From Microvirga ossetica (lineage in GTDB: Bacteria; Pseudomonadota; Alphaproteobacteria; Rhizobiales; Beijerinckiaceae): a DNA stretch of 64,000 bases. Location: contig NZ_CP016616.1 of NCBI RefSeq assembly GCF_002741015.1, positions 913,501 through 977,500 of the forward strand, in the 5' to 3' direction. The notes beneath the pieces were generated by a model that was given only the letters and a program-made list of their open reading frames with translations, did no database searches and was not told the origin of the DNA. Of the stretch, positions 61,939-64,000 are shown one piece after another (within the stretch, counting starts at the first letter, position 1; every line of letters starts with the position of its first letter). Made by a program: the position numbers and the translations under genes.

Positions 61939-62505
61939 CTACAACCGCGCCCGTTGAAACGGCGCGACAAGGCTTAGCGCTTCGAGCGGGAGGATCTGCT
62001 CGCCCGCAACATCGCCGCGGTTCTCGAACCAATGGGCGACGAGGATGCGGATCGCGAGCCGCAACGTCGCCGGCACCGCCTCGGCCGTTGCGCCGTAGCC
62101 CGCGCGCAGGGCGATGGAGATGCCGTTGCGCTTTCTGCCCGGCTGCACCGGATCGAGCACGACGATGCGCGGCGGGTCGCTCATGAGATCGGCCTCGAAC
62201 GCATCGGACGGCAGGTCCACAGCCGTGCCGGCTGCATCCGTCACCGCGATGCGCTCCACCGCGATCAGCGGCGAGAGCGGCAGCAGAACCGTCCCGCCGG
62301 CGGGCCAGCTTTCGAGCACCACGCGCCATTGCTGCTCGATCAGGATCCGCCGCGAGGCCGCCTCGACGGTCAGGCGGGCGGCCCTGACAAGGCCCGCGAT
62401 CAGCTCGTCCTGCGTGCCGTCGTCCTCATCGACACGTAGATAGGCCTTCATCTCGGCAAGCGTTACGGGCTCGACGGCGGGGCCTCCGATGAATATGGGA
62501 ATCAT
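61939..62505 (-). CDS. GTA gp6: head-tail adaptor protein
   Basis: 188 residues from the ATG at 62505. The gp6-like connector pattern is clear: PAVEPVTLAEMKAYLRVDED, DELIAGLVRAARLTVEAASR, RILIEQQWRVVLESWP, ATLRLAIRILVAHWFENRGD. It binds under the portal. The long open frame further upstream overlaps the divergent protease gene and is rejected. This is the last GTA gene seen; capsid-side genes must lie beyond the window or elsewhere. Confidence 0.92.
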   Translation of the reverse strand: MIPIFIGGPAVEPVTLAEMKAYLRVDEDDGTQDELIAGLVRAARLTVEAASRRILIEQQWRVVLESWPAGGTVLLPLSPLIAVERIAVTDAAGTAVDLPSDAFEADLMSDPPRIVVLDPVQPGRKRNGISIALRAGYGATAEAVPATLRLAIRILVAHWFENRGDVAGEQILPLEALSLVAPFQRARL

Positions 62506-62529
62506 CTTGAACAGGAATCCTTCGAAGTC

Positions 62530-63282
62530 ATGAAACGTCTGGTCACGCTCTGTCTTGCGCTTGCCTATGCCTTCGCCCTCGGCGCGCCGGGAGCGAACGC
62601 CATCGTCGGCGGCGGAGAGGACGACGGTCCCCTCGCCCGCGCGAGCGTGATGGTGTTGAGCTCGAACGGCGGCGTCTGCAGCGCCGTGGTGCTGGCGAAG
62701 GACGTGGTGCTCACCGCCGCCCATTGCGTCACGGGCGCCGCCGAGCACCGGGTGCATTTTCGCGATGAGGCCGGCCAACCGGAGCTGATCGTGCCCGCCG
62801 CAAAGGCGGTGCATCCCGGCTACAACGCGAAAGCCATCGAAACCCGGCAGCGCTCCGTCGATCTCGCCCTGGTGCGCATCCCGGAGGCCCTGCCCGGCCG
62901 TTTCGAGCGGGCGACGCTGACCGCCGCGAAGGTCGCCGAGAATACGCCCGTCGTCGTCGGCGGCTACGGGCTGTCCCGCGAGGGCGATGCGAAGACTTCC
63001 GGCACCTTCCGCACGGCGTCCCTGACCGCGGTCGAGCCCTACGGCCCGAGCCGCATCCTGCTCTGGGCGGAAGGATCCGGCACGGCGAGCGCCTGCCAGG
63101 GCGATTCCGGCGGGCCCATGGCCTCCGGAGCGGCGGTCGCGGCGATCACGAGCTGGTCCTCGCCGGCCAGGGGCCGCAGCTGCGGAGGCGTGACGCAGGG
63201 CATTCTGGTCGGCCCGCAGCGCGATTGGATCGACCGCACCCTGAAAGGCTGGAACCGGGCAGCCTTGTGGGCCGGGAACTAG
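62530..63282 (+). CDS. Secreted trypsin-like serine protease
   Basis: 250 residues. Signal peptide ends at ANA24, and the mature chain begins IVGGG, as in activated chymotrypsin-fold enzymes. The triad is complete: His65 (LTAAHCV), Asp111 (VDLALVRI), Ser193 (CQGDSGGPM). Two Cys pairs are likely (Cys50/66, and Cys189 with the one in GRSCGGV). Divergent from gp6 with only 24 bases between starts. A second protease of the same kind follows. Confidence 0.92.
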   Translation: MKRLVTLCLALAYAFALGAPGANAIVGGGEDDGPLARASVMVLSSNGGVCSAVVLAKDVVLTAAHCVTGAAEHRVHFRDEAGQPELIVPAAKAVHPGYNAKAIETRQRSVDLALVRIPEALPGRFERATLTAAKVAENTPVVVGGYGLSREGDAKTSGTFRTASLTAVEPYGPSRILLWAEGSGTASACQGDSGGPMASGAAVAAITSWSSPARGRSCGGVTQGILVGPQRDWIDRTLKGWNRAALWAGN

Positions 63283-63414
63283 CTCCTTCGACAGCAGGCC
63301 GGTCACTATCATGCCTTTGTGCCGCCGTTAGAAAATCATAAGGGAACGGAACTATCGTGAAGACCGAGTTCTTGCCTTACGTTCCCCGTCCCCCCCTCAC
63401 GGCATCGGAACCCC

Positions 63415-64000
63415 ATGCGCGCCCTGCCCGTCCTCGCCCTTGCCGTCACCACCCTTTTCGCGCAGCCGGCCTGGGCGATCCTGCAGGGCTCCGCCTCGAG
63501 GGATCCGAACGGCTTGAGGCGCTCGGTCGTCTCCATCGAGAATTCCCTCGGCGAGCTCTGCTCGGGCGTGATCGTCGGGCCGGATCTCGTGCTCACCGCC
63601 GCCCATTGCGTGACGGATCGCGCCGCCTACCGGGTCGGCGCCCTCAGCCGGGGATTCCGGCCGCAGCGCTTCAACGTCGCCGCGCTCGCCATCCATCCCA
63701 CCTTCGTGCCGGGCACGACGCCGCGCACGCAGCCCGGCATCGATCTCGCCATCCTGAAGCTCGATCGGCCGCTCGGAGCGGAATACATGCCGCTCGATCC
63801 GGCCCAGGCGGGCCGGATCGATGTCGGCGACAACGTGACGATCGCCGGCTTCGGCGTGCTGAACGAGCGCGCACGGCGCACGGCCCGCACGCTGCGCCAG
63901 ACCAACCTGGTGTCGCTCGGCCCCATCGAGGTCGCCAACCGGGTGCTGATCGTGGTCGACCGCAGCCGGCTGGCGGAGACGACGGGCGCCGGTGCCTGCC
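63415..64000 (+). CDS. Second secreted trypsin-like serine protease (3' truncated by window)
   Basis: The ATG at 63415 opens a frame without a stop to the window end (195 codons). Signal peptide RALPVLALAVTTLFAQPAWA, then AILQGSASRDPNGLRRSVVS. His63 is in VLTAAHCVTDRA, Asp110 in PGIDLAILKLDRP. The frame breaks off at TTGAGAC, just where the catalytic GDSGG would begin. It follows the first protease by 132 bases and is probably a diverged paralogue. Confidence 0.85.
   Translation, partial: MRALPVLALAVTTLFAQPAWAILQGSASRDPNGLRRSVVSIENSLGELCSGVIVGPDLVLTAAHCVTDRAAYRVGALSRGFRPQRFNVAALAIHPTFVPGTTPRTQPGIDLAILKLDRPLGAEYMPLDPAQAGRIDVGDNVTIAGFGVLNERARRTARTLRQTNLVSLGPIEVANRVLIVVDRSRLAETTGAGAC

Noticed and set aside
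62506..63312. Upstream extension of the gp6 frame to 63312
   Set aside because: It runs antisense through the serine protease with its complete triad; gp6 likeness begins only at 62505.

Overview
The window reads as chromosomal DNA of a high-GC alphaproteobacterium of the order Hyphomicrobiales (Rhizobiales). The protein styles and abundant intergenic palindromes would suit the Methylobacteriaceae (Microvirga or Methylobacterium-like), but the genus is inference. Signs of the order are a cycHJKL(ccmIEFH)-degP-two-component-glnE block, EcfG-type stress promoters (GGAAC-N16/17-CGTT), an aerobic cobalamin pair cobT/cobS, and a gene transfer agent (GTA) cluster with the gene order known from Rhodobacter capsulatus.

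Region by region. 0-10.8 kb: housekeeping and small genes: end of a periplasmic binding protein, a 3-hydroxyisobutyrate-dehydrogenase-type reductase, a secreted caspase-fold protein that has lost its catalytic Cys, an enoyl-CoA hydratase, a three-gene stress locus (two paralogous small proteins and a CsbD-like protein), a uracil-DNA glycosylase, a VOC protein, a nuclease, cobT/cobS, a DUF1289 protein and a retropepsin-like protease. 11-19.8 kb: dusA, a stress-promoter-driven secreted repeat protein, ybaK, then a purine/nitrogen block (ureE with a His-rich tail, guanine deaminase, xdhC-xdhB-xdhA) and gloA. 20-25.2 kb: pepN and a PleC-like histidine kinase.

25.17-35.07 kb is an accessory island between the kinase and glnE: an IS630 element sitting in the kinase stop codon, three RTX-type calcium-binding proteins that share one module, a degenerate second copy of the kinase 3' end, an IS1380 element and an A+T-richer orphan gene. 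35-49.1 kb returns to backbone: glnE, two-component pair, degP, cytochrome c maturation (ccmH/F/E/I), a FeuPQ-like two-component pair and a PepSY-like protein.

49.2-62.5 kb is the tail, connector and lysis part of a GTA, all on the minus strand: adaptor gp6, stopper gp7, tail terminator gp8, tail tube gp9, tail chaperones, tape measure gp11, distal tail gp12, hub gp13, peptidase gp14, gp15, a DUF2793 protein, a GH108 endolysin and a holin-like protein. It is interrupted by palindromic repeats at many gene boundaries and by opposite-strand genes (a YdcH-like protein, a small secreted protein). Two secreted trypsin-like proteases lie beyond gp6; the second runs off the window. Terminase, portal, protease and capsid genes are not in view.

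No tRNA, rRNA or CRISPR array was recognised. The points most worth checking are the EcfG-promoter set, the tail-chaperone reading frame without a normal start (possible frameshift), the short palindromes that share ends with the IS630 element, and the Cys-to-Ala caspase homologue.
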